Shown here: in pieces, positions 9,102 through 19,142 of the stretch | How positions within the stretch are numbered: position 1 is the first letter of the stretch | Layout of the letters: each line of letters starts with the position of its first letter | Source of the DNA: Epithemia pelagica | Lineage: Eukaryota; Bacillariophyta; Bacillariophyceae; Surirellales; Surirellaceae | Assembly: GCA_946965045.2 (NCBI GenBank) | Contig: OX337240.1 | Span: 124,001-188,000 of the forward strand | Direction of reading: 5' to 3' | Length of the DNA stretch: 64,000 bases | Notes under the pieces: generated by a model | Told to the model about the DNA's origin: nothing | What the model saw: only the letters and a program-made list of their open reading frames with translations | Databases searched by the model: none | Translations under genes and position numbers: made by a program

Positions 9102-9886
9102 GGATTGGGACTTTGTATTAGTCGTTTGTCCTTTCTTATATATTTGTTTTGTTTGGTGATGGTAACGACAAGAACAACAACAACGACCCAAGTGAGTGGT
9201 GGTGGTGAAGCAAATGGGGACGATTGTATACAATTTATGCGTGGAGGTTTCCTTTTTGCTTCGCGACAAGGATCCAGGCAACCTCCATAGTGTTTGTGCT
9301 ACCCAGATACAGGACACACGTCTCGCTGGGTACAATCGTCGACACTACACCAGCACCAGGGTCGAATCAAGGTCGAGCTTTTCTAGTGTGTGTTTGGGTT
9401 CTGGTTTTTTGTTTTTTGTTTTTGGTCCCCATCCGTCCTTCTCGTCATTTGTTCGTACAACACAGGAGAGGGAGTCCTAATCATGGTCGTAGTAACCTTA
9501 TAGTAGCAGCCACACGATAGATAGCGAAGCGGGACCTCAAATCGTCTACCTATAGTCCCGCATCCGCTCCTCGGAAATAAAAGCGACCTATAAGCGACGT
9601 TTCTGCTGTTGCTTTCTGTATCCCTACCCAACGCGCGGCGATGAGTCAGTCCCCACCGAAACCAGCAGACCATGATGTCGTCGTCCATCCCCTTTCCGCG
9701 ATAGCCACCATGATTACTGCTTGATTCGTTGGTGTCGACTCATTCCAAACGAACACAAGATTGACCAAACAGAGAGAGAAAAAGAGAGAGGGAGCGAGAG
9801 AAAGGTTATACGCTATACACACACTTTGGATCCGACCCATTCTCGTGCCGAGTTCGAAACAAAGAACAAGCAAAGCACAACGCATC
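9102..9886. promoter_or_regulatory. Divergent intergenic region between copy C and the phytyl ester synthase gene
   Basis: No gene is supported. It separates two divergently transcribed genes. It contains the cluster motif GCGAAGCGGGACCTCAAATCGTCT near 9525 and the block duplicated at 7970-8270. Purine-rich AGAGAGAGAAAAAGAGAGAG lies at 9771-9790, about 100 bp before the ATG at 9887. Which parts are promoter cannot be told from sequence alone. Confidence 0.45.
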
Positions 9887-12667
9887 ATGCATCTATGGTC
9901 CTTTGTTGTCGCCCCTTCGGTCTGGTCCGTTTTGTTTGCCAGTAACCACAACCGGCCACACACACGAGTACAACAACAACAACAACAACAACACTCAACG
10001 GTGCGGCGACTTTTCTGGACGACCACTCCTCCTGCGGTTCGTCGTACCACATTCGTGCTGGCATCTCCCGAAGAACCACCAGCGGAACCACCAAGCCGCA
10101 GCCGCACCACAGTGTTGCTCGATTCCAACGCTACCGTCGCCAATGGCGATACCACCACAACCACAACGACCAAAGCGACAAGCAGCAGCAGCAGCAGCAA
10201 TGTCTCATCATCGTCATCTTCTCAATCATCCGTGTCCGAGTCTACTACGATGGAACCAGCAACCGTGTCGGACCACTCTTTTATCGGCAACAACCTGGAC
10301 GAAACCAGTAACAAAGTCAACGACAATGACGAGATGGACGATTCTCCCACCAATACATCGCCGTACAATTTGAGTGATTGGTTGAATCAAATCTATGTCG
10401 ATTTGGAACAACCGGGCCTGTACAATCGCTACGTGACACCCTCGTTGCGATTTAGTGTGGTGACACCGCCGACTCGGAATGGCACCAGTACCTGGATGGA
10501 TCCCCATTCCTATTACCAGGACGACAAGGACACCACTGCCAACACGGAAAAACCCTTGGCCGTCTTTCTTCCCGGGTTGGATGGCTATGGCTTGTCGGCG
10601 GCCCGGCATCAATACGACGATTTGGCCCGGACCTTTGAGTGTTGGCGCCTGGTCGTCTTGCCCGAGGACCGGACACCCTTTGGCGAATTGGTGAATCACA
10701 TTTGCGACTTTGTCGTGGACTTGGCCAGTCCATCCAGTACAACCACGAACGCCAAGAACCATATTCGACCCGTGACGTTGATTGGCGAAAGTTGTGGCGG
10801 TCTCGTGGCAGCCGCCGTGGCCCTCCAATTGGAACAACGATATGGTGGTTCGAGTAGTACAAGTACTAGTGACGACCAAGACAAGGAACCACAACCCAGA
10901 CGCAAGACTAATCAGAAGAAGCAGAAGAATCCCTACTTGCAAGGATTGGTCTTGGTCAACCCGGCCACGTCGTTTGATCAAACCAATTGGGATGCCTTGG
11001 TGCCTCTTCTCACTGCCTTGCCATCGTCCTCCAGTCAAGACAACAACAACAACAACCAAAACAATTTGACACCCTACGGCGTGGTGGGAAGTTTGATTTT
11101 GGCCGCCTTGATTCCCGATTCCGAACAACGCCAACAAATTTTGAGTGCCATTACCTCCTTACCGACTTTTCCGCCTCGCAATTTGCAAGATTTACAAGAC
11201 AATTGGGGAGCCATGCAAGCGAGTTTTCAAATTACCGAAGAGCGATTGCCGGCCGACGTGTTGCAGTTTCGCGTGTCGGAATGGGTCGATGTCGGCGATG
11301 CCATTGTGCGGCCCCGATGGTCCCTCTTGCGTCCTCTTCCCACCTTGCTCGTCGTGGGCGAACAAGATGCTCTCTTGCCATCGGCCCAAGAAGCCACGCG
11401 ACTCGCCTCGGCCGAGTACCTTCCCCACGCCGAAACCCTCAAAGTGCCGAATCGAGGACACTTTGTCTTGGATAATGCCGTGAATTTGACCGAAGCCATT
11501 TTGTATTCCCAAATTGATCCCCTGGACTGGAAAGGAGAGGGTACCATTACCACCACTTCCTCCAAGACAACCAAGAAAAAGAAGCGATACGATCCCATTG
11601 TGGATTGGAAACGACCATCGTCCGAAGCAATTGAGACCTATGTGCAACAACAAGTGCGACCGTTGCAACGAGCCTTTAGTCCCGTCTTTTTTAGTACCGA
11701 CGCCAAGGGCAAACGATGGAGAGGATTGTCCAAATTGCCTCAGATGCACTTTGCACAAAATGGCCAAGCCGGTAGTAGTAGTACTACTACGGCCAATCGC
11801 CCGCTCTTGTTGGTGGGCAATCATCAACTCTTGGCCGTGGATTTGGGTTTGCTGTTGACGGAATTGTACCAACAACAAGGCTGGCTTCCTCGCGGATTGG
11901 CCCATCCCGTGTCCTTTACTCCCACCTCGAATGAATTTGCGGCCGAACTCTTGGGTCGCACTCCCGGATTGACGGGTCCGAATCGCAATGCCGGACCAAC
12001 TGCGGCCTTTCAAACCTTTGGCGCGGTCCAAGTATCGCCTCGGAATTATTATCGACTCATGCAAACGGGACAACCTACCATGTTGTTTCCCGGTGGTGCG
12101 CGGGAAGCCTTGACGGGTGGCCGATCGGATTATCCCTTGTTTTGGCCCGACAAGACGGACTTTGTGCGAACCGCTGTCAAATTCAACGCCACGATCGTTC
12201 CCTTTAGTGCCGTGGGCATGGCGGAAAGTGCCCAACTCGTCTTGACCTACGAGCAATTGCAACGAGTTCCCTTCTTGGCGAACGCCTTGGCCAATGCCAC
12301 GACCTCACCCACGGACAACAAGGACGACGAGACGGGTTCTGGTACGAGTGCCAGTCGTCGCCGCCGAATGTCGGCTCGAATGGATGCAACGAACGAAACG
12401 GATTTGCAAGCCGATTTGGTCTTGCCCACCCTACCGGCCCGGAATTACTTTTTGTTTGGTCCAGCCATGGATACCAGTGCCATTGATCACAAGGATTTGA
12501 ATGCCTGTCAAACACTCTATGACCAGTTGCAGGAACAAGTACGCACGGGACTGGATGACTTGTTGGAGGCTCGTAAAGACGATCCCTTTGCCAATACACC
12601 GCGTCGTGTCTTGTACGAACAAGTCTGGGGGAAACAGGCACCCACTTTTTCCGTGGACAAACTATAG
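9887..12667 (+). CDS. Phytyl ester synthase-like alpha/beta hydrolase-acyltransferase
   Basis: 926 residues from the ATG at 9887. The N-terminus is hydrophobic (WSFVVAPSVWSVLFAS) and fits a signal or plastid-targeting peptide; a Ser/Thr/Gln-rich linker of about 120 residues follows. Then comes an alpha/beta-hydrolase domain with LPGLDGYG (228-235), the nucleophile elbow GESCGG (Ser 302), GEQDALLPS (Asp 493) and NRGHF (His 525). The C-terminal acyltransferase half has NHQLLAVD (645-652) and FPGGARE (734-740). This two-domain layout is that of plant PES1/PES2 (esterase/lipase/thioesterase family), plastoglobule enzymes that esterify phytol and fatty acids and make triacylglycerol. The gene is intron-free and undamaged. 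Substrate assignment is by family; nothing here shows phytyl versus diacylglycerol preference. Confidence 0.88.
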   Translation: MHLWSFVVAPSVWSVLFASNHNRPHTRVQQQQQQQHSTVRRLFWTTTPPAVRRTTFVLASPEEPPAEPPSRSRTTVLLDSNATVANGDTTTTTTTKATSSSSSSNVSSSSSSQSSVSESTTMEPATVSDHSFIGNNLDETSNKVNDNDEMDDSPTNTSPYNLSDWLNQIYVDLEQPGLYNRYVTPSLRFSVVTPPTRNGTSTWMDPHSYYQDDKDTTANTEKPLAVFLPGLDGYGLSAARHQYDDLARTFECWRLVVLPEDRTPFGELVNHICDFVVDLASPSSTTTNAKNHIRPVTLIGESCGGLVAAAVALQLEQRYGGSSSTSTSDDQDKEPQPRRKTNQKKQKNPYLQGLVLVNPATSFDQTNWDALVPLLTALPSSSSQDNNNNNQNNLTPYGVVGSLILAALIPDSEQRQQILSAITSLPTFPPRNLQDLQDNWGAMQASFQITEERLPADVLQFRVSEWVDVGDAIVRPRWSLLRPLPTLLVVGEQDALLPSAQEATRLASAEYLPHAETLKVPNRGHFVLDNAVNLTEAILYSQIDPLDWKGEGTITTTSSKTTKKKKRYDPIVDWKRPSSEAIETYVQQQVRPLQRAFSPVFFSTDAKGKRWRGLSKLPQMHFAQNGQAGSSSTTTANRPLLLVGNHQLLAVDLGLLLTELYQQQGWLPRGLAHPVSFTPTSNEFAAELLGRTPGLTGPNRNAGPTAAFQTFGAVQVSPRNYYRLMQTGQPTMLFPGGAREALTGGRSDYPLFWPDKTDFVRTAVKFNATIVPFSAVGMAESAQLVLTYEQLQRVPFLANALANATTSPTDNKDDETGSGTSASRRRRMSARMDATNETDLQADLVLPTLPARNYFLFGPAMDTSAIDHKDLNACQTLYDQLQEQVRTGLDDLLEARKDDPFANTPRRVLYEQVWGKQAPTFSVDKL

Positions 12668-12910
12668 AGCAATCGAATTCAGTAGTCCATCACGAGCGGC
12701 TGCTATTCTCGCCCACAAATAGAATGTCATTACAGAGCATAGCATCACTAAACCACTCATCGTGCAACACCCACAAGTTCCACCTTCTAGTTAGAAAGAA
12801 CAGAGAAGACAGACAAGATGGTTCTTCAATTTAGGATAACTTTTATGGCTCTATTTGCATTCAAGAAATGGTTCTTTTTTGAAGGTGCACATGGAAGCAA
12901 TCACCAAGTT

Positions 12911-13480
12911 TCACGTCAGGACTCTTTTACAGTACGGACAACTATAGGACAAGATTCCTTCGTCCTCTTGCTCTTTTGTTTTGCTTGGTGGTGTGTCTTG
13001 AGTGCGGCTGGTATCACTATTTGTACCACTCATGGCTGTGGCGGCTCCGCCCGACAACAAGGCCACGGCCCCTCCGTACATGCCCGACACAAAGGTGCCG
13101 CTGGCTCCCAAGCTTTGCAGAGTGGCAAACCAAGACCCGGCGGCGACTGCACCACCTGCCGCTTGTGAGGCAGCCGCCGCAGAACCGGCGAGAATTCCAC
13201 CGACACCAAATCCTGCCATGGCTGCCGCAGCGCAGGGTACAAAGACCAACGCTCCTAGACCCATGGATACCTTACCAAGCTTGCTCATCGAAAAGTAGCT
13301 TTGTTCACAGGATTTCTCATATGTATCCTGCCGGTGTCCTTCTCCACAAAAGAAACAATAACCGTAGGGCGACGGTGATGGCTTTTGCTCACATTTCTGG
13401 GAGGAGAAGAAGTAGGGCCACCATGATGACTTTGGTTTGGGTTTTTCAGACCAGAAAAAGGACATGTCTATGAACGCCAA
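12911..13480 (-). CDS. Ifi-6-16/ISG12-like membrane protein, copy D
   Basis: 189 residues. The N-terminal third is aromatic and Ser/Pro/Lys-rich, with CFFCGEGH near residue 43. The core ALVFVPCAAAAMAGFGVGGILAG...GSWFATLQSLGASGTFVSGMYGG spans about residues 75-150. The C-terminus ends in YSCPYCKRVLT, so the two-ended CxxC layout of copies B and C is kept although the flanking sequence differs completely. It is convergent with the phytyl ester synthase gene (243 bp apart). It is diverged enough from A-C to be an older duplicate. The start is uncertain because several Met residues occur. Confidence 0.78.
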   Translation of the reverse strand: MAFIDMSFFWSEKPKPKSSWWPYFFSSQKCEQKPSPSPYGYCFFCGEGHRQDTYEKSCEQSYFSMSKLGKVSMGLGALVFVPCAAAAMAGFGVGGILAGSAAAASQAAGGAVAAGSWFATLQSLGASGTFVSGMYGGAVALLSGGAATAMSGTNSDTSRTQDTPPSKTKEQEDEGILSYSCPYCKRVLT

Positions 13481-14033
13481 CAGCGTGATGGTTCAATCCG
13501 TCGTTGTGCTTCGATTTGAGATTTTGTGAAGGCGAAGTTTTGGCCGGGGGGATGCATGTTCTTCAAGTTTCTCCGAGCCCAATTCTGTGCACGTCTGCGC
13601 GCAAGGCGAACTTCCATCCACGATCCGTTCACCCAAGTCCACTTTCTGTATTCTCGTTATCAAGAGAACTCCCGGCAAAAACACTCTCGTTGTCCTCTCA
13701 TTCTCATTCTAATCCATGACATGCTTCTTCTAATCTTGTTTCACGCGATCTTCTTTTGGTGTTTTGTGTTTGTTGCTCAAGCACCCACTAGCCTGTGCGA
13801 CCAAGAATGTTTTGCTGCGACTGCACGAAAGTTTTTCTCTCTCTATGTTACTGAATCCATCTCGGGAACAAAGTAACAGACCATGGTCGACCACGCTCGG
13901 TACACATAGAACACGAACAGGGATAGCAGTGTAGTTTCTCCGAGTCGTGATGCAGACGTGACTACAACTCATCCTAGCAAAGAAGGTCACGTACGAGAAC
14001 ACAATACTCTTGGCACCGCGTGAGTTTCGAATC
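13481..14033. other. Divergent intergenic region between copies D and E
   Basis: No gene is supported. From about 13885 onward it resembles 25140-25320, the flank of copy F (shared CACGCTCGGTACACA-type, AACACGAACAG and AATCTCGACAAGG-type blocks), marking the left edge of a segmental duplication. Confidence 0.6.
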
Positions 14034-14700
14034 ATGGTCCTGTCTCAACGCAATCTCGACAAGGTCAGTCCGCCCGATACGAAGAACGTGGTTTGTGGAA
14101 AGCACCCATCAACGGTAGCCGAAGACGACAACGGCGGTCAAGCAGTATTGGATCAGACGAATAGCTCCATTCTCAAAGAGAGGGAGTACGCGGACCGTTG
14201 GACCTACCGAAGCTACATGAAACTCATTGGCAATGTCACGATTGGTGTCGGAGTGACAGCCTTGCTGCTTCCCTCTATCACAGCTTCCTTGGCCGGTTTT
14301 GGTTCGGGTGGAATTGTCGTTGGATCCAAGGCCGCGGCGTGGCAATCGGCGATTGGGGGTGTGGTGGCAGGCTCTTTGTTTGCCAAGCTTCAAGGTATGG
14401 GAGCCAGTGGGTTGTTTCTGTCTGGTATCTGGAAAGGAGCCGCCACGGTGGCGGGAGGAGCCGTCACTGCCGCAGCATCCAGTACAAGTTCTCGTGGAGA
14501 GGAGGAAGCGAGCAGCTTGGAAGCCTCCACAGAACATTTCGAAGAGAAAATGCAGGACATTGTCAAAGAAAAGAAGTCGTCATAAGATCACACTCTTGTT
14601 AGCTTCAAACGCATCGACTATATCCGATGGAAACATCCTTGTACTTGCGTCAATCGCTTCATTGTTATGAAGAATGTCTCATCCATTGTCGAATCTGAAA
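13885..14700. repeat. Segmental duplication, left copy (partner 25140-26270)
   Basis: Sequence on both sides of copy E matches sequence on both sides of copy F. Examples are TATATCCGATGGAAACAT at 14620 and 25949, and GAAGAATGTCTCATCCATTG at 14669 and 26230. The right copy has extra sequence in its 3' flank and an internal deletion in the gene. Confidence 0.8.
14034..14585 (+). CDS. Ifi-6-16/ISG12-like membrane protein, copy E
   Basis: 183 residues from the first ATG at 14034. A soluble N-terminus of about 60 residues is followed by the core YMKLIGNVTIGVGVTALLLP, then SLAGFGSGGIVVGS and AGSLFAKLQGMGASGLFLSGI, and a long acidic/Lys-rich C-terminal helix. There are no CxxC pairs, only single Cys at VVCGKH, so this is a second subtype in the same cluster. 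It lies on the plus strand, opposite to A-D. Its coding region and both flanks are duplicated at 25.14-26.27 kb (copy F). Confidence 0.8.
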   Translation: MVLSQRNLDKVSPPDTKNVVCGKHPSTVAEDDNGGQAVLDQTNSSILKEREYADRWTYRSYMKLIGNVTIGVGVTALLLPSITASLAGFGSGGIVVGSKAAAWQSAIGGVVAGSLFAKLQGMGASGLFLSGIWKGAATVAGGAVTAAASSTSSRGEEEASSLEASTEHFEEKMQDIVKEKKSS

Positions 14701-15394
14701 GCTCCAATTGCCAGTCACGACGGACAAGAGGACGCCGTTGGAACCCGATTGCTTTTTTCCTTCCAAAGGCTTGTGTTAGTGTGTGTTTGTTGTGTTCCTA
14801 TGTTCGTCCCCTCTCCGAATAAGATGTAGTATCAGGGTTAGTTTCTTGCTTTTCTTCTATCGTTACAACTCTATCGTTTATAGTGACAGACAGTTGCAAT
14901 AACGACAAGAGAGTAGCCAGAGCGCTTGCTTGTAGCTACCTTGCGGAATTTTAAGATGTAGTGTATCGACGATTTGGTTTGAATGATAGTCGTTCGTGCA
15001 CTATACTGTAAGACTTGTTCTGCTCAGCTCTTCTCTCTTCCGATTCAGTGCTCTCGCCATAACAAATCTGAAATCGTCTACTAATATAGCAATCATGTTA
15101 ATTCGAAATGTGCAGTTTGCTGGAGAGATGGTATTATTGAGAGGATCCGATCGGAATCGAATCGGCGTGCCATGTCGTACTTCGGCATAATTTGTTACCG
15201 ATCCATATGATGTTTCCCACTAACGCCAAACGCAACGCAACGCAACAGCACTCTAGCTTGATGATTGGAGACCCAAAGTTCTGGAATCTGTGAAATACGA
15301 ACCCCGCAACTGGTCTAATAGCTAGCTGGCGTTTTTGTCGTCGTCGTGGATCTTCTTCTCGTTCATTTCCTCCTCCCAGCACACTGTTCTTTTT
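14586..15394. other. Intergenic, no supported gene
   Basis: About 800 bp with only short open frames. It contains the 3' end of the duplicated segment (to about 14700). CAACGCAACGCAACAG near 15234 is a short direct repeat. Otherwise I see nothing. Confidence 0.6.
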
Positions 15395-15631
15395 TCACTG
15401 AAGAATCTCTTCTTGGTCGTTTTCTTTTTCTTTGTCGGTTTCCAGTTGTTGAATCCAAGAGAGGATAGAGGGACACGACACACCTCTCAAAGAAAGATCC
15501 AATAGATTTTCGCCGTCGTCGTCGTCGAATCTCAGCAATTCCGAATAGGAGTCCAACCGGCGTTCCACTTCCACATCGTTTTTATGCCCCTCTAGGTAGC
15601 TGGATGGTAGTAGAGGTAGCAGAGTTAATAG
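15395..15631 (-). CDS. Short open frame, possible C-terminal exon of unknown protein
   Basis: 78 codons without a start Met, ending with TGA at 15395-15397. The peptide has protein-like composition: SYLEGHKNDVEVERRLDSY, an acidic FDDDDGENLLDL turn, SILSWIQQLE and a charged tail ending EEILQ. The frame is closed upstream by a TAA at 15632. It could be a terminal exon or the relic of a gene. No family is recognised. Confidence 0.3.
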   Translation of the reverse strand, partial: LLTLLPLLPSSYLEGHKNDVEVERRLDSYSELLRFDDDDGENLLDLSLRGVSCPSILSWIQQLETDKEKENDQEEILQ

Positions 15632-15842
15632 TTACATTGAAAGGGGGGTCGGCCTTCTGGGGGATCGACGCAGCAAAACCCAACACATCCTCCGCGGGAG
15701 TCTTCCTAACCAGTTTATTATAATTGACAACAAGAAACAGACTGAAACGCGAAAGGAGTCTTCGCCATCACAGATCACACACCAAGGAGGGGGGGATCTT
15801 GTCAAAAATAATAGCGATCAGACACGACACATCAATGCGACC

Positions 15843-16966
15843 ATGAAATCGTCGGTCGTTGCATGTTTCCTACTGGCCGCCAGTCTGCTGGCTCCACACT
15901 CTTGTCTTTCCGAAGCGTTACCTGGTAGCAGATTCAATGTGTTGGTAAGGAAAGATGGTCATTTGTGGGTGTGTTTTGTTGTCGCCTGACGACAGAAGAT
16001 TCAATAATCTGAGAATGGTTCCTCTGTTGGTGTCGGTGTTGTCTCAACTTGTACTGGTTTGGTTTCTCCAGCGTCCACAATCGTTATACAAGGCCGGTGG
16101 ATACGATCATACAGATGCCATGTTCGGCAACCCACCCTACGGTGAATCGATTCAACAACGATTGTATTATGCTAACAATAATACAATGTGCTATTTCGTT
16201 GCGGAGCAGCTCGATACCACCCATTGGCTTGTGCCCTTTATCATGATGATAGACCGAGGTGATTGTTCCTTTGTGCAAAAAGTGCGCAATGGACAAAAGG
16301 CCGGTGCGTCAGCCGTCTTAATTGCCGACGACATTTGTCTGTGTGATCGAGAGGTGTGTCAAGACGAAGAGACCAATGGTCAGGATGTATATTGTCAATC
16401 TGAAGTGTAGGTCTTTGCGAACTGCACTTCTTTCGCACATTGTACTTGAAGCTTCAGCCTGGAGTCCAAATTCTTCTTTTCTTGGCGTTTCACTATTTTT
16501 AAGGCCTATGATGGCAGACGACGGCACCGGATCTGATGTCTCGATTCCCTCCTTTCTCTTGTTGAAGGAAGATGCGGACCCGATCAGAAATGCTTTACTG
16601 AACAAAGAGCATGTCGTAGTCGAAATGTCCTTCTCGGTTCCAGCACCGGATAATCGTGTGGAGTACGAGTTGTGGACAAATCCGGCAGATAGTCATACAA
16701 GAGAATTGCATGAAGATTTCCATAGTGTTGTTCAAGCCTTGCAAGATCATGCTTCCTTCACGCCGCACATGTACATTGAGGATGGTGAACATGCTGGATG
16801 TCATGGTGACGATGGAACAAACTTTTGTGGGGATTTGTGTATCAACCATGGTCGATATTGTTCCGTTGAATTGGATCTCAACAGTGGTGCCACTGGGCAA
16901 GAAGTAGTATTAATACTTCCCGGTGTCGAGTCCTTTCAAGGAGGGACCGCCCGGCGCGGAGGGTAG
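15843..16966 (+). CDS. Vacuolar sorting receptor, N-terminal half (signal peptide and PA domain)
   Basis: Exon 1 (15843-15944) encodes a signal peptide (MKSSVVACFLLAASLLAPHSCLSEA). Intron 1 is 15945-16071 (GTAAGG...CAG, phase 0). Exon 2 (16072-16406) carries the protease-associated domain with IDRGDCSFVQKVRNGQKAGASAVLIADD, typical of plant-type VSRs that bind propeptide sorting signals of vacuolar cargo. Intron 2 is 16407-16503. Exon 3 encodes MADDGTGSDVSIPSFLL and a Cys-rich segment up to ATGQEVV near 16910, where a foldback element begins; the frame then ends at 16966 in foreign sequence. The expected continuation (an EALRR-C-W motif) is found 7.1 kb downstream at 24.02 kb. Either one gene with a huge intron or a gene split by insertion. 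Confidence 0.85.
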
Positions 16967-17097
16967 AATGACGAGGAGGGCAATGGTCGAGGAGGGCGCA
17001 CGCCCGACAAGACAATTGCCCGTCGAGTCATTCTCCCGACAAGCCGGGCGCGCCCGACGCGAGAGGACGGCCAGACACAGGGAAGTAGTAAACTTAC
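16904..17097. mobile_element. Foldback/MITE-like element in the VSR gene
   Basis: A GC-rich block of about 190 bp whose two halves are imperfect inverted repeats. The left arm TACTTCCCGGTGTC...AGAATGACGAGGAGGGCAAT pairs with the right arm read backwards (TACTTCCCTGTGTC...AGAATGACTCGACGGGCAAT). The outer ends are GTAGTATTAATAC and GTAAACTTAC. It begins exactly where the VSR coding similarity stops. It encodes no protein. Confidence 0.75.
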
Positions 17098-17121
17098 TCC
17101 CTATCAAGCTGTGTAGGTAGT

Positions 17122-17480
17122 GAGAAATTCCTGCAATAGCAGCATTCTGTGTATATTATTTTCAGCCAAAACGCTCAATCCCACCTCTTTGGCACTGCCC
17201 GCTCTCCAAAAAACGGGCTCGCGCTTTTAAGTATCTGCCTCACCCCAAAAACCTATTTCTCATGCTGACATTCTCTAGGACGAAAGGTATTTAAATATAA
17301 TGTCACAATTTCTGTCCAAATTCGTATCCGGTTTCCACGCTCGGAACCACAACATCCATTCCATCCAAGCATGCTAATCGTTACCTCCGATGGTGAAACA
17401 AGAAATGACAAACCCAACAATCCAACCACGGCTCATCTGCCCATTAATATCGGAGAGAAAGAACTCACGGGTAACCAACG
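17122..17480. other. Left non-coding part of the 6.9-kb element
   Basis: No gene. AT-rich with CTTTTAAGTATC and TATTTAAATATAATG near 17226-17300, the latter about 180 bp before the ATG at 17481 and possibly promoter-like. Confidence 0.4.
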
Positions 17481-19103
17481 ATGTCAGACCGTCCACCTGA
17501 ATATGAGTGGACTCTCGCCCTTCATCAGACTCCGCACTACGACGTCAACATCCAGGACAACCTGCGCATCGGATCGTTCGTGTACCTTTCTCACAAGACG
17601 AAAGGATCAAGGACACACTACAATGTTGCTCGACTCGAAGAACGCCAACGTGATGAAGATGATGAAGCAATGGAATCAATTGTTGTCCGATGCCGTTTAT
17701 TCTACCCCTTGTTTGAATCACCACCGAACCAGACCAACCCAACCCCACCGTCGCACTCCTTTCGTCCAATTACCCATGGCCCTGGTAGCGAAAACACTGA
17801 ACTATACGAATCAGCAGATTTATGCTGGCTCAAGTTCATGAGCAAGACATCAGGACCTCAGTGCATCCATCCTTCTTTTGTTTTCACTCCGAAGGAACTG
17901 GAACACCCCAAGAATGCTTGGGCTGCAAGTATTTTCAACGTCTACATTGTTCGATATTGGGAGAACAAGGACTGTGACAAACGAGAACTGGTTCCCCTTC
18001 CTGATGATGCGCATATGGGTTTTATCAACGACCACCCAAAGTTCAAACCCAAACCCAATACATTTAAGCCACAGCGTTGCCTACATGAAGCCATTTGGAA
18101 TGGCCTCTATACAATCAGAAAGAGCATTCACAAATTACTCAACAAACGCTCAGGACAGGGATCTGACAGAGAAGTGGTTTCCTTGAACATTGGTTGCGTT
18201 GCAATGGAGAGTATTCAATTCATCTCTCAAGTCGCCAACACATTGATTACCCTGAATACTCACCCCATTTCACTGTCTGAGTCCTTCTTTCATTTGGACT
18301 CTTCCCTATCACGATCAAAGGTACGAATTCTAATACACGCTCATGCATGTGAACCACTTCATTCCTCATAACAACATTCACACCATTCCATTGTCTAAAT
18401 CCTCCTTCCATTGCAACAGGTGAAAATTTCTTTCCATGGCGGTGTTCTTCGTTTCAAGACCCAATCCGAATTGAATGTCCTCCGCATGATATTGGGACCC
18501 AGTGCGACGTATGGATTGTCCGAACGACGTCCTAAACTCGACGATGGCAGGACAGGACTGGTGCTACGACGCGAGCAAAACCTCACAGTTGTTGCTGGTG
18601 CTCAAGATTCCAACCCCCACGAATCCGACGAAACATCGGAACCTCCATTCAAGCGCCGGATTGTGGACCAACGCGTCGATTTCATATTTTCACCTTATAA
18701 TGTTCGTCTTACCATTTCGTACGAGCGTTATCAATATTCCGTGAGCCGTGATGGCAATCTCAAACACCTCCCTCCATGCCCCAATTTGGAAAAGATACTC
18801 CAAGGACAGTCTCAAAACGATTTGGCAAGTGAAAGTGACTTCTCCCTGTCATCAATCGACACGAACTTAAAGCCACCTTCGTACACAAAGGCTGTGTCAA
18901 AGATCCACATTGGCGATCAGTACATGTACAAGGGAGAAAGTGTCATGGAAGTCTCTTCCATCACCCGCCAGGAAACTGATGTCAAATTTGACTGTCGATG
19001 TGTTGGTGGAGTGGGGTTCAATCGTAAATCCCCAAAAGAGTCACTGGTTATCCAACGAACTGACGCTGAAGAGTTACTCAAAGACATCCTTTCGTTTGCT
19101 TAA
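17481..19103 (+). CDS. Hypothetical protein with BAH-like N-terminal region
   Basis: Two exons, 17481-18320 and 18420-19103, joined in phase 0 over a 99-bp intron (AAG|GTACGA...AACAG|GTG); about 507 residues. The N-terminal 200 residues show a pattern resembling BAH domains: RIGSFVYLSH, YNVARLEE, VVRCRLFYPLFES, ELYESADLCW, then HPSFVFTPKELEHPKNAW. That resemblance is weak and is inference. The C-terminal exon has a mixed beta-like pattern and no motif I recognise. It is convergent with the next gene, the stop codons being about 40 bp apart, and lies inside the 6.9-kb element. Confidence 0.6.
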
Positions 19104-19142
19104 CATTCCATTATCAGTAGTTTACATTCGATACTTATCATC

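Noticed and set aside
9646-12641. Long minus-strand open frames opposite the phytyl ester synthase gene
   Set aside because: They have low-complexity composition and no motifs, and mirror a clear plus-strand gene with catalytic residues; they are shadows.
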